A stretch of DNA of 64,000 nt from Picocystis sp. L7 (lineage: Eukaryota; Chlorophyta; Picocystophyceae; Picocystales; Picocystaceae): contig QXJR01000014.1 in NCBI GenBank assembly GCA_020975725.1, forward strand, positions 248,001 through 312,000, given 5' to 3'. Below are positions 1 to 9,600 of this stretch, one piece after another. A program made the position numbers and the translations under genes. Positions within the stretch are counted from its first letter, which is position 1, and every line of letters starts with the position of its first letter. The notes below the pieces were generated by a model that made no database searches, was not told where the DNA came from, and saw only the letters and a program-made list of their open reading frames with translations.

Positions 1-1369
1 CCTACTTCGACCGTCTACACACTCGACGAAGAATGGTGGTCAAGCTAACTTTAAATCGTCAATGGGGACCTAGAAGTGGATTCGACATGCTAAAAAGGGA
101 CACTATCGAAAAAAGGAAAACTCAATGCAACACACTCTTGCCGAGCAAGAGTCCACACAACAAGGTACATGGACCATCGGGATGCAGCGCAACTTTAATC
201 TTTGCTCTTTGCAACATGCGAGAGAGGGTCCGTTGGAGGCATCCTATACATACTCCAACTTGCTCCAATGAAAGTATCGTAGGCATCGCCAAATCGAGCG
301 CATGTCGATGTCACGTTCCTTGCTAGACACAAGGCTAGGTCGCACTGCATATCCATGCATCAAACTCAACCGGTTTCGAGTTGAGAGAGATAACCGTAGC
401 CGAAGGCGGACTTGAATACACAAGATCTCGTTGGACGGCTACATCAGCGTTGTCAAAACCACAAATTAATCCCTACGATGTCTCCTTCGTGTTGTTGGGC
501 GCAATCGATCTTCCCACCGATCGTCTAATTTGACTAGCAATCTTGAATGCAAATCCATTCGCAACTCCCGTGTGAGAGGGGGCCATGCATATGGTCCTTG
601 CGTTTGCGCTACCCTTGCGTGTCATGTGGTCTGCTAAAGATACATTCGTGTGAAGCGAGTTGTTGTCTGGAGCTGGTGCAAAGTTGCCAAGTGAAGGTTT
701 TATACCTTGGCACGCGTCTCGGTACTCTTGCTATCCTACGGTGCCATTACCGCGTGCCGTGTTGTTCGTTCAAATAGGCCACCTCTTTGGCCTCCTCCTC
801 GTTCTCTACCACAATGCCGGATGCACTACAAGCGTTCTTCTCAAGCGTTGCACCATCATTCGTGAAGATGAAAGGTGGCTTGTTGTCCAATCCTATCACT
901 TCACCCTCCCCTACTCCTTGAATCCGTGGTAGATGTGTTTGATGCTGCGCTTTGCTCAGACCTTCCATGTTGATTCGAGTGTACCGTTTGAGTTCGATTG
1001 AATGCTTTGATCGCATGTAGCAGCAAGGCGGTCGTGGTCCTCCTCGCATCATCTATGTAGTGCCTCCGAGTACGCGATGGCCGGTGTTGACGTCATAGTA
1101 GAGTGCCGTTTTGCAGGATTCGTCGTGCAAACCATGATGCCCCCTGCCACCTTGCCCGTCTTCCTCTTTCGCCATCGCAGCTCCACCGACTTCATGCCTC
1201 GTTGCCCACTTGCTCCAGCCCTCCACTTGCACCCCTCCTCACGAACGCACTTCTCTCGTTCGTCCGGGACGGGGATCGGGTGCATCTGCTTCGAGGGGTG
1301 TATCTGCCCCATCTCTCCTGGGTCAGGAGACCCCTGGAGGATCCTCGTCGCGAAACGTCGCCATCGACG
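1..1369. other. Gene-free, AT-richer stretch
   Basis: No protein family is recognisable on either strand. The first ~1050 bases are more AT-rich than the coding neighbourhood and hold only short, unconvincing reading frames. They resemble in composition the islands at 26.0-27.9 kb and 32.5-33.0 kb, so decayed repeat DNA is possible but not shown. The last ~300 bases return to local GC content and should contain the promoter and 5' UTR of the plus-strand gene that starts at 1370. Confidence 0.4.
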
Positions 1370-3340
1370 ATGGACGCCTCCTTCGTGCGCCTCGGCAGCC
1401 GCCTCGCGCGGTCCTGGCTGGTGCCTGGAGACGGTGGTCTTCGCATGTCGGACGAAAGACACGACTGGACGCTCCACGTGCGCTCGGACGGGAAGTACGA
1501 GCTACGAGAGGGACGGGAAGGCGGGAAGAAGATCGACGTCCGAGGCGCAGGAGAAGGCGGTGTGGCGCTCGCGAAAGAGTCCAACCAGCACACCGCCTTC
1601 GAAATCAAGTTCTGCAGCGACGGTAGGGCTTCCCTATGGTTCCCTGCAGTGGCCGGTTTTCTCGCCTGCGACCTGGAAGGGGCCCTCTGGGCAGAAAAGA
1701 CAACAGGAACGGCCTGGAGCAAGTGGGAATGGAAGGAAACACCGTTCCCTGGCAATGATTTGAACACGGTGTCGCTTGTGAAGGTAAATCTCAAGGCGAG
1801 AAACGGGAAGTACCTCTGCTGTGCCTGCACCGTGCCCAACGCCAGGGCTGAAGTACCCTGCTGCTGCGAAGAAATCGTCCTGAATGTGCAAGGACCTGAT
1901 CCAGGAATGTCGTCCCACGGTGGTGGACACTCCGCAATCATCAGCAATGGCGGGATCCAAACACTCATGAACGTCGACGAGGAAGGAAAGGTTTTCTTTC
2001 ATGGACGAGAAGCAGTGATGGGACAGGAAGCCTTCCAGCTCGTGGTAGAAGATGCATGCAAATGTGAGCTGTCTCTGCGCAGTAGCTCCACAAGGATGGC
2101 AGTGCGTGTGCTGAAAGATGGCAATGTGCTTGCTTCAAGAAAAACGCAGAAACTTGGGAAAGATTGTAGATTTGTTCTTGAACTGTGTAAGGAGTCAGCT
2201 GTGTACCTCAGATCATGTCATGATACATTCCTGGCTGTTCCTATTTCCTCGCTCCAGGAAACAAGAAGCACTTGCAAATTTGTACCAGCATCTGCAGTAA
2301 ACGAATGTGCAAAATGGGCGATGCATGCACATGGGGACAATCTGTACAGTATAAGACAGACAGCGCCAAGTGGAACCGTCAAATACCTCGTACCAATGGA
2401 CAATGGCACACTTTGTGTGACCAATGAACCTGGAATGTGCTTCCCATCTAAATCATGCCTCTGGAGTTTGGAGCTGGTACAGGAGGAAGGGAAACATTTC
2501 AAAGGGTTTGCGTTTCGATCTCATCGTTATATTAAGGGCAAAAGACTTTACCTTGGTTCGGAGCCATGCGGCTCCGGCTTGGCAGCCAGGCACCAAGCAG
2601 GACGCTGGGAATGTTTCTCCATAGTCGATCATAGTACTCTGGTCAAAGTTGCGGCAGTAAAGGGGGGAGGTTGTGCTGTGCAGAAGTACCTTCAAGAGAG
2701 AGAGCTTATTCTAAGCAGGTTTAAGGCTTGTGCTTCCCTGCAGGACCTTTGCAGGTGGAAACTTGCACAAAGTTTGGAGTTGGTGCACTTCCGCCGTAAC
2801 ACTGCAAGTGGTAGCGCTATGCAGCGTTGTTACTCCTTTTCAGATCTGGAGGAAGATTTTGAGGGTGAGTTTGCAGATCTGCCTGAACAATATGCCATGC
2901 AAGTCAGGAGTGCACTGCGGAACCTCATTCCACGAGCGCGTAGCTGCAAGTGGAAGCTGCAGGGGGGGGAACTTGCAAGAGATGTAAACAACGAATGGGT
3001 TCCTCTATGGCCTGGGCAATTCAAGTGCTCCTCCTGTATGGAATGCGGCCATCGACTTTTGCCGTTGGAGAAAGAAGTGCATCCTGAACACCACAGGTAC
3101 CTAGAAATGCTTGATCAGGATAATCGTACACGGCAGAACGGCCATGTTGGCCTTCATGTCCTTTCAATCGTGTTGGCTAGCTGCTTGACCCTCTTCTGCG
3201 GTTCGAAAGGCAAGAGCAACAGACCCGGACCTGACATTGTAGAGTCTGAGGAGCCAAAGCTCACCATGTCTCTTCACTCTGTGTTTGGCGAGCGTGCCTC
3301 TGTTTTGCAAAGGTGGATGGCCATCCAAGTTAGCCGGTAG
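1370..3340 (+). CDS. Beta-trefoil (fascin-like) repeat protein with C-terminal membrane segment
   Basis: A 656-residue intronless gene. I chose the ATG at 1370 because upstream in-frame sequence is low-complexity and arginine/proline-rich. The body contains several ~45-residue beta-rich modules with the pattern GKYL..., ...WECFSIVD and ...CLWSLELV, as in beta-trefoil folds of the fascin/actin-crosslinking type. Family membership is an inference from pattern, not from a clear signature. Near residues 590-607 lies a hydrophobic segment (LHVLSIVLASCLTLF), followed by about 49 hydrophilic residues, so it may be membrane-anchored with a large cytosolic face. The protein is cysteine-rich, including a CSSCMECGH run shortly before the membrane segment that could bind metal. 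It faces the methyltransferase gene tail to tail, 100 bases apart. Function unknown. Confidence 0.6.
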   Translation: MDASFVRLGSRLARSWLVPGDGGLRMSDERHDWTLHVRSDGKYELREGREGGKKIDVRGAGEGGVALAKESNQHTAFEIKFCSDGRASLWFPAVAGFLACDLEGALWAEKTTGTAWSKWEWKETPFPGNDLNTVSLVKVNLKARNGKYLCCACTVPNARAEVPCCCEEIVLNVQGPDPGMSSHGGGHSAIISNGGIQTLMNVDEEGKVFFHGREAVMGQEAFQLVVEDACKCELSLRSSSTRMAVRVLKDGNVLASRKTQKLGKDCRFVLELCKESAVYLRSCHDTFLAVPISSLQETRSTCKFVPASAVNECAKWAMHAHGDNLYSIRQTAPSGTVKYLVPMDNGTLCVTNEPGMCFPSKSCLWSLELVQEEGKHFKGFAFRSHRYIKGKRLYLGSEPCGSGLAARHQAGRWECFSIVDHSTLVKVAAVKGGGCAVQKYLQERELILSRFKACASLQDLCRWKLAQSLELVHFRRNTASGSAMQRCYSFSDLEEDFEGEFADLPEQYAMQVRSALRNLIPRARSCKWKLQGGELARDVNNEWVPLWPGQFKCSSCMECGHRLLPLEKEVHPEHHRYLEMLDQDNRTRQNGHVGLHVLSIVLASCLTLFCGSKGKSNRPGPDIVESEEPKLTMSLHSVFGERASVLQRWMAIQVSR

Positions 3341-3440
3341 ACAGTTGGCATGTGTAAAAAATGTACAGACCTTTTTGTTAAACCGAGACCAGTTTCTGTC
3401 CCAATTGTTATTGCTATCGTGCATGCACGTCTTCTGGAAC

Positions 3441-5024
3441 TTACCCCCTTCGAAATTTGGACAAGGCAACCTTGTCATTCCCATGTTCATGGCAAGCAGC
3501 TATCCAAGCGTTGTGCTCACCAACTGTAACCGGAGCCGGTGCAAGGCCAGCTACAGCTGCATCTTCTAAAATCCGGGCTTCTTCTCCTCCCCTCTTTGAA
3601 TAGGCGATCATTAGGACAGACCTGCCATCGGTTGCCAACAACCTCTCGGCCGTACGAAAAAACGGTTTAAAAGAATCGGAATGCGTAAGACAACCAGTGC
3701 TAAAAACTAAATCAAAGCCTTTGTCTTGTTTGCTGAGAAGCTCCTGCACATCTTCCAGGTATTGCCATCTCACCAGTGCAGGTTGGATGATTGCAGGGCT
3801 GAGTTCTCGAAGATGTCCATCCCGGCCCAGATTGCAGTTTGTGTTGTTCTCCATGTTCTCCAAGACGGGCCTTGAGCAGTCACAGCATGTCACACTCTGG
3901 CAGCAGGCCACTGAGACAGCCACTAGGGCACATAGCCCACATCCGCCTCCAAGCTCACAGGCGGTCCGTCCAGCAAATGGCAGCGGATGGCGGTACATGA
4001 AGGCACAGAAGACCCTGGCAGGCACGGAAACAGCCAGCCCGGAGCCTTCACTTTCACAGAATGCCTGCGTAATTTGGAGGTTCACGCCAAATTCGTTTAC
4101 GGGACGTGTCTCCAGACACCCAAGTAGAAGTTCGTCTCTCTCTTGGATTCTTTCCAAGGCCTCCACCACCTCCGGGCCAGGTTCCAGGGCCAGATCTTCC
4201 ATGTGCCGTAAAATAGCCTCTTGTTCCTCGTGCATCCATTCCCAGTCACACGGAACGCAAGGGTCTCCAGTGTACTCGAACTGCGCTTGTATCCATCTTC
4301 TATCCATGGACAGGTCTTCCTTCCGGTTGAGGATCTGCCTGGTATGCACCCGGACTGGCTCCACGGCCCGGAATCCGCTGGTTTCGAAGAGCTGCAGCAA
4401 TGATTTGGGGGTGAAGTAATAGACGCAGGTTCCATCCCCTCTCACATAGAAGTTTTCTTGCAGCTTCCTGATGTTCCTGGAGGACTTGTTCCCGAACCGT
4501 CGGTGGGTGAGATCTTCTGCGGCGTAGTCTCGGACATAGACCCTTCCACCCGTCTTCATGGCCTCACCAAGGTGTTCCAACGCTTTCTTCATGGCGTCGG
4601 GATGCATGGCGCTGAGCACGAAGACGAGTGTGGCCGAGTCCGCTTGGTTCCCTCCGAGGTGTGGCAGCAGCGGTTCCTTCGCGACGTCGCACACGAACGC
4701 GTCCATTCGCGAGGGGTCGTAATCGTCTCTTCCTCTCAGCGTCTCCACCGCCTTCTGGGAGAAGTCGCAGCAGATCACGTGCATCCCTTCGAAGGCGCTG
4801 AGCAGCGGACACGCTGCGTTTCCCACGCCGCATCCCAGCTCCAAGTGTCGGCGGCTTCCTGCCAGATCCGGAAACTCGACTTGCAGGTAGTGTCGATCTT
4901 TGAAGAACCGATCTCCATGTCGCAAGTAGAACCGGTCCCAGTACTGGTCCGCTTCGGAGGTGAATTTGGCGGTCCAGAAGCGACGCGATTTGGGCTCGTC
5001 CATCGCGCACAAACTCGTCGCCAT
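3441..5024 (-). CDS. Fused methyltransferase: METTL2/6-type tRNA m3C domain plus a second SAM-dependent domain
   Basis: A 527-residue protein. The N-terminal half matches the METTL2/METTL6/METTL8 family, which makes 3-methylcytidine at position 32 of tRNAs: it has the FWTAKF...YWDRFY entry, the SAM motif HLELGCGVGNA near residue 60, and the ENFYVRGDGTCVYYF block followed by RWIQAQF. After a linker of ~70 residues comes a second Rossmann methyltransferase of the METTL21-like lysine-methyltransferase type (CELGGGCGLCALVA; then FDLVFSTGCLTHSD). To my knowledge plants encode a similar two-domain protein, so the fusion is not a gene-calling artefact here: the frame is continuous. Start at 5024 is the first ATG before the conserved region; sequence upstream belongs to the spacer from the deacylase gene. 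The target of the second domain is unknown. Confidence 0.85.
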   Translation of the reverse strand: MATSLCAMDEPKSRRFWTAKFTSEADQYWDRFYLRHGDRFFKDRHYLQVEFPDLAGSRRHLELGCGVGNAACPLLSAFEGMHVICCDFSQKAVETLRGRDDYDPSRMDAFVCDVAKEPLLPHLGGNQADSATLVFVLSAMHPDAMKKALEHLGEAMKTGGRVYVRDYAAEDLTHRRFGNKSSRNIRKLQENFYVRGDGTCVYYFTPKSLLQLFETSGFRAVEPVRVHTRQILNRKEDLSMDRRWIQAQFEYTGDPCVPCDWEWMHEEQEAILRHMEDLALEPGPEVVEALERIQERDELLLGCLETRPVNEFGVNLQITQAFCESEGSGLAVSVPARVFCAFMYRHPLPFAGRTACELGGGCGLCALVAVSVACCQSVTCCDCSRPVLENMENNTNCNLGRDGHLRELSPAIIQPALVRWQYLEDVQELLSKQDKGFDLVFSTGCLTHSDSFKPFFRTAERLLATDGRSVLMIAYSKRGGEEARILEDAAVAGLAPAPVTVGEHNAWIAACHEHGNDKVALSKFRRG

Positions 5025-5182
5025 GCACCACCGAAGAGGGGATGCGAACCTGGGACTGGAACCCGATGCTTGTCCCGAGGAGACCCGAAGCTTTGAAAGG
5101 GCAGAAAGGAAATGCACGTCCCTTTGGATCGGGACGGGACCTGGCGCAGGGAAGCCAACCACACGTGTCATGGACACGGCGG

Positions 5183-5635
5183 TCAAGCGCGCGAATCGAG
5201 ACACAGCGTGACCGGACCGTCGTTCTCGAGCTGTACACGCATCATGGCGCCGAAGATCCCGTCGGACACGCGGTCGGGGACGTAGCTGCGACGCACGCGC
5301 TCCACGAAACCGGCGTAAAAGGTCGAGGCCTCCTGAGGAGGCATGGCGCGATGGAAGTCTGGCTTGTGACCTTTGAGCTGGGCGTGGAGGGTGAACTGAG
5401 ACACCAAGAGAACTTCCAAACCGCAAGCACGCACGCCACGCGACCAAGCGCGTCCCGAGTCTTCGTCTGGAAACAGCCGACACTCCAGGATCTTGCGACA
5501 GATGTACTCGGCGTCTTCGTCGGCGTCTCCTTGTGCGCATCCCACCAAGCAGAGCAGGCCTGGACCGATGGAAGCCACCACTCGACCGTCCACTTCCACC
5601 GAAGCACGTGTCACGCGCTGCAGGACTGCACGCAT
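5183..5635 (-). CDS. DTD1: D-aminoacyl-tRNA deacylase
   Basis: A 150-residue protein, exactly the family length. It removes D-amino acids (and glycine mischarged on tRNA-Ala) from tRNA, a proofreading step in translation. The start MRAVLQRVTRASVEVDG is typical of the family. The two active-site signatures are present: SQFTL near residue 79 and NDGPVTL near residue 139, the latter normally N-x-GPVT. The conserved PDFHRAMPP stretch lies between them. It lies upstream of the tRNA methyltransferase on the same strand, 158 bases apart, so two tRNA-acting enzymes are neighbours; shared transcription is not shown. No intron. Confidence 0.93.
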   Translation of the reverse strand: MRAVLQRVTRASVEVDGRVVASIGPGLLCLVGCAQGDADEDAEYICRKILECRLFPDEDSGRAWSRGVRACGLEVLLVSQFTLHAQLKGHKPDFHRAMPPQEASTFYAGFVERVRRSYVPDRVSDGIFGAMMRVQLENDGPVTLCLDSRA

Positions 5636-6746
5636 CGCACCGCTCCGTCGCCACGTACGCCTCCACGCGCCGTTCTGGCGGCGAATTGTGCTTGAACTGG
5701 TGAAGAACAGCTCGTGGTACGCCGATTGGATGCGGCGTTGCGCTTCCCTCGCGCGGGCCAACAAGCAAAGAAAGCGGGAAGAAGAGAGCCATGGACGGGT
5801 GGTGCGATGCCAAGAGGGCTTCGTGCCAGCTTGGGCAATGTCGATATGTGCGTGGGATCGCGCAAACGAAACGGCCGTGTTCGCACGATTGCCTTTAGTC
5901 TTCCATGACCATGATGATACCACTCGAGAACCGCCTTCGTTCTCCATCTTGGGCATCCGAAAGGTTCTTCGAGGTGGTAAAAGCTAGGCAGGGGGGGTCG
6001 GCAACCCACCCTTTCCACGTCGAGACCCACCGCTTCAACGGTGTACGATGCCACGACCTCGAGGGCCATGGTCGTTTGAAATATGCCACCCAAACTCATC
6101 CCGAAGGGCAACTCTTACCCACTGCAACGATCACGATCTTCTTGCGAGCAGCGCCATATTTCTCTACGAGAGGCCATGGGATTCGTTCCCAACCCGTTCG
6201 CTTCGTGGACTTCCATTGTCAAATGGAGTTTTCGAAAGATGGAACGATACACCGCCTCATCTTCACGGCCTGCAGTACAAGCAGCCCTAGGCTGCGATTG
6301 TTCTCTTATGCCAAGGATCCGATTCTATTGTACGTAGCTTGGGACATCGACATCTAGCAATGGACATCCGAGACGGTTTCCGTCTTGGCACCGAGGCAAT
6401 TGCTCGGGTATGTGTTTCATGCACACGTATGTGGTACGTAGAGCCATGCAGATGAAAGAGCATGCTCTTCTGTCTCTGTTTCCTCGTGCGCCTCTTCGAA
6501 CGGAACAGGAGCTGTGCACGTACCCGCGGTTCACTCGCCGAGCTTACTCATCCTATCTTGACCCAAAGGCGATCCAGCTGCCTCGGACGATGTTTCTCGT
6601 GATTGCTTGCGAGGCAATGCTCTTCACAAGCAGCATCCGGAGGGCTTGCCTTCAGGTTGGCCCTCGTTGTAAACTTGAACTTTTGTTTACGTTTCGCAAC
6701 CGATCGGTGTCCAGGAAACGAAGCGCTGGGGAATTGGGAGGTCGGC
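5636..6746. other. Divergent intergenic region between DTD1 and the WDR53-like gene
   Basis: About 1.1 kb separating two divergently transcribed genes. Short open frames occur on both strands but none has recognisable composition or motif. It should contain both promoters. A run TTTACG followed by TTCGCAACC about 60 bases before the WDR53 start only partly resembles the TTWAC-N7-TTAAC element seen elsewhere in the window. Confidence 0.5.
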
Positions 6747-7790
6747 ATGGCGCTTCGACAGGTGGGAAGGGTGCGTTGCGAGGGAACCAACGCCATCTGC
6801 AAGCCTCGAGAATGCGGATGGAAGGTCGGATGTGCCATGGACGAGGGATCTGCAGCCGTTTTGGATGCACGTGTGGGCGAGTGCGTCGCGAAATGGAGCG
6901 TCGGTGGAGGAACTGGACGCGCTGCCGCCAGCGTCGCTTTCCAAGACGAGTTGGGAGAAACGCTTTGCGTGGCCGTGGGAGGCGATGTAGAAGTGTACGA
7001 GCTGCGTAAGGCTCAAGAACCGATCCAGACCTACGCCCTCAGCACGGAAGAAATCAATCAAGTCGTGGTCCAGAACCGAGGCAAGTTCCTCGCCGCAGCC
7101 GATGACTTGGGCCTTGTACATGTGGTTGACCTGGAAATCCAGAAGAAATTCAAGACCATGCGCGGAGGCCACCAAAATATGTGCAGTACGGTCGCGTTCC
7201 GGCCCAGACGGTCATGGGAGGTCGTCTCAGGCGGTATGGACTGCAGACTCCTTCGATGGGATTTTTCTCGTGGGACGCCCAAAGGGGCATGGGAGATGGG
7301 AAGCGAGGCTGGGGAATCAGGGAAGGTCTTCAACCCACCCATGGTTCATTCAGTTGCAGTTGCGGATACGGAGGATAGTGGACTTTCAAGGTTGACGGCG
7401 GTCGCACGTGGAGACGGGGTGGTGGGAGTGTATGATCTGGAGGCCGAGGCAACGACGAAAAGACTCACCGGTAGAAGCAGGAACAGGAACACCGATAGGC
7501 AAGCGCAGAATTCTACGTGCAAAATGCTGCTTGGACAGGACCGGGGAGGGCACAGGAGTGCGGTTGCCCATGTCACGTTTGGTCACTTTCTTGGAAGATG
7601 TCTGTTGGCTTCTGGAGGGAACGATCGTCGAATCGTGCTGTGGGACCTGTCCAAATCGGAGAGCGAGGCCAAGGTTCTCGAGCACAACAACAAGAGGAAA
7701 ATAAACTGGCTATGTCCCGGCGACAAGAGTGGATCGTGCCTCTATGTGTGCGATGTGGGCGACGACGTGTTCGTTTATGACATTCAGTAA
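6747..7790 (+). CDS. WD40 protein, WDR53-like
   Basis: A 347-residue beta-propeller protein. WDR53 relatives are putative CUL4-DDB1 substrate adaptors. The order of segments follows WDR53: EEINQVVVQNRGKFLAAADD, then VHVVDLE, HQNMCSTVAFRPRRSWEVVSGG, MDCRLLRWDF, a long loop with NPPMVHSVAVAD, then LLASGGNDRRIVLWDLS and a final KINWLCPG...VFVYDIQ. Family length is about 360. The ATG at 6747 is chosen because it starts the region alignable to WDR53; upstream in-frame sequence is not conserved. Intronless. The nearest gene downstream on the same strand is the acyl-ACP thioesterase. Confidence 0.8.
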   Translation: MALRQVGRVRCEGTNAICKPRECGWKVGCAMDEGSAAVLDARVGECVAKWSVGGGTGRAAASVAFQDELGETLCVAVGGDVEVYELRKAQEPIQTYALSTEEINQVVVQNRGKFLAAADDLGLVHVVDLEIQKKFKTMRGGHQNMCSTVAFRPRRSWEVVSGGMDCRLLRWDFSRGTPKGAWEMGSEAGESGKVFNPPMVHSVAVADTEDSGLSRLTAVARGDGVVGVYDLEAEATTKRLTGRSRNRNTDRQAQNSTCKMLLGQDRGGHRSAVAHVTFGHFLGRCLLASGGNDRRIVLWDLSKSESEAKVLEHNNKRKINWLCPGDKSGSCLYVCDVGDDVFVYDIQ

Positions 7791-8152
7791 GCCAGGGGTC
7801 TGCCGATCGATGCATCAGGAACAAGCCGAACCATCCGAGTTGAGCTTTGAATTCTGCGATCCAGGTCCTTTTGGGGTGCTTCTCGAACTTCTCTCCTACC
7901 CCTGCCTTTTTTCTTCACGAGGTTCCCATTGCCTGGACGTTCCTGTGGGTTTCCCTCGTCCCCAGCCACGCGGACCGCCACCCAGGACCCGTCCGATCGA
8001 ACCCATTCGAAAGGCCCACCGATCCGGGTTCGCATGGGCACTCGATCCCCTTTCCCAAGGGGTCCGGGTACCCAATGAGAAGGAAGGACGTCCTTTGGGA
8101 TAACTGGAAACCAACCTGAGGTGGAGAGTGCACCAAGGGAAAGCACTGCACG
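7791..8152. other. Intergenic spacer, WDR53-like to thioesterase
   Basis: About 360 bases with no supportable gene. It should hold the 3' end of the WDR53-like gene and the promoter of the thioesterase. A weak ATAAC...CCAAC pair lies about 50 bases before the thioesterase ATG, too far from the window's shared promoter element to call. Confidence 0.5.
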
Positions 8153-9160
8153 ATGGCGGTCACGTGCGCGAAAACGAACGCATGTGCGCGCATCTCGAGG
8201 GAGGCGATGGCCCGCAGAAGGGAAAGGAAGGCGGGAAGGACGCAGTGCGTGGCCAAGCAGGTGGAGAGGATGGACCCGCCCGCGTTGGATGCTTCGGATG
8301 CGTCGTGGACGTCCGGCAGCTTCGACGAGGAACGCCGCACCTTCGCACAGAGGTTCCGGGTGCGCTCGTACGAAGTGGACGGCGAACGGATGGCTAGTAT
8401 CATCACACTGGCCAATATGCTGCAAGAAGTGGCGACCAACCACGTGCTTGGTCTCTGGGGAAAGGGAAAGGATGGGTTCCCGGTGCCACCGGAGATGGTG
8501 GAACGCAACCTTGGCTGGGTCATGGCAAGGATGAAGTTCCAGCTGGATAGATATCCGACCTGGGGAGACGTGATCGAAGTTCGGACTTGGTTTTGTGCAG
8601 CAGGAAAGCTTGCCGCACGAAGGGACTGGGAGTTGGTCGACATTGTTACTGGAGAGAGGATCGGAGGGTGCACCAGCATGTGGGTTTGCTTGGACATGGC
8701 ACGGAGGCGCATGTCACGCATACCACCCGGAGTGAGACAGGAGTTCGAGAAGAGTAGCCCCGTGGACGAACTGTTTTCTCTAGGCCAGGGCGTGATCCCC
8801 GTCAAACTTCCAGATTTCGACGACAAGCCGGAGTTCACGGGACCCACGGTGGTTGCCAAACGCACGGACATTGACATGAATGGGCATGTCAACAATGTCG
8901 CGTATATTGGCTGGGCGCTGGAGGCTTTGCCTCTTTCTGAATCCAAGCAATTTGATCTCAAGGAGATCGAGATCGAGTTCAAGAACGAGGCGTTGCAGGG
9001 TGAGCGCGTAGTGACCATGGCTAGTTCAACTGCTTGCACTGTGGCTTCTCCCCCAAACGATGGAAGAGATGGAACCTCTCACTGTTACTTGCATTCCTTA
9101 TGTCGCGAGAGCGATGACGAAGAGTTAGTGCTCTTGCGCTCGCACTGGTGCCCGAAATGA
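8153..9160 (+). CDS. Plastid acyl-ACP thioesterase (FatA/FatB type)
   Basis: A 335-residue protein with a basic, Ser/Ala/Arg-rich N-terminus of about 45 residues that reads as a plastid transit peptide. It releases free fatty acids from acyl-ACP at the end of plastid fatty acid synthesis. Two hotdog folds can be followed: FRVRSYEVDGERMASIITLANMLQE...NHV opens the first, with the helix region ERNLGWVMARM and the ARRDWELVD strand. The second begins at VVAKRTDIDMNGHVNN and contains the catalytic Asn/His region NGHVNNVAYIGW near residue 242. The plant EYRREC segment is replaced by EIEFKNEA, retaining the acidic residue. Intronless. An AATAAA lies about 155 bases after the stop. FatA versus FatB preference cannot be decided by eye. 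Confidence 0.9.
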   Translation: MAVTCAKTNACARISREAMARRRERKAGRTQCVAKQVERMDPPALDASDASWTSGSFDEERRTFAQRFRVRSYEVDGERMASIITLANMLQEVATNHVLGLWGKGKDGFPVPPEMVERNLGWVMARMKFQLDRYPTWGDVIEVRTWFCAAGKLAARRDWELVDIVTGERIGGCTSMWVCLDMARRRMSRIPPGVRQEFEKSSPVDELFSLGQGVIPVKLPDFDDKPEFTGPTVVAKRTDIDMNGHVNNVAYIGWALEALPLSESKQFDLKEIEIEFKNEALQGERVVTMASSTACTVASPPNDGRDGTSHCYLHSLCRESDDEELVLLRSHWCPK

Positions 9161-9600
9161 AGGCTGAGGTTGCACGTGGCGAGCTCTTCGGTGTCTCATA
9201 GGTCGCTGGGTATACTTCTAGGATTTGATTGGTGTCCGTCGCCCATGGCCATTGCATTCTTTTTGCGCATGTTGCCCGCGTCGTTCCCTGCTAGAATGCG
9301 CGGTTCTGACCATGAATAAAAAGCACGCCGCCACATTGGCACCGGTGCGTGTATGCATGCACATCTTCGATGCTCATTTCATCTTTCTTGTTTTAGGAAA
9401 CCTCCCTCCCGCTCTTCCCCCGGTTCCAGGTTGCTTTCCTTCCTGGCCATGTCGAACAACCCCAGAAGGGGCCTTCTTTTCCCTTTCATTGGGGAGAAAT
9501 CCGGGTTCGACGGGGAAAGAGACCCGGTTTCGACCCGGTTCGAATCACACTTGTTCAGGTAGAACGAGGCGGTGTGCTCGTGCGCAGAGGCGGCGGCGCC
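9161..9600. other. Intergenic spacer with poly(A) signal
   Basis: About 440 bases. AATAAA at 9315-9320 is the likely polyadenylation signal of the thioesterase. From about 9480 to 9550 there is a GC-rich stretch with repeated CGGGTTCGA/CCCGGTT words and one GGTTCGAATC, which is not part of a tRNA (no matching cloverleaf around it). Confidence 0.5.
9315..9320 (+). terminator. AATAAA polyadenylation signal (thioesterase)
   Basis: The hexamer AATAAA sits about 155 bases downstream of the thioesterase stop, in the context GAATAAAAAG. Confidence 0.55.

Noticed and set aside
9480-9560. tRNA-like GGTTCGAATC word
   Set aside because: No acceptor stem, D-arm or anticodon arm can be built around it.
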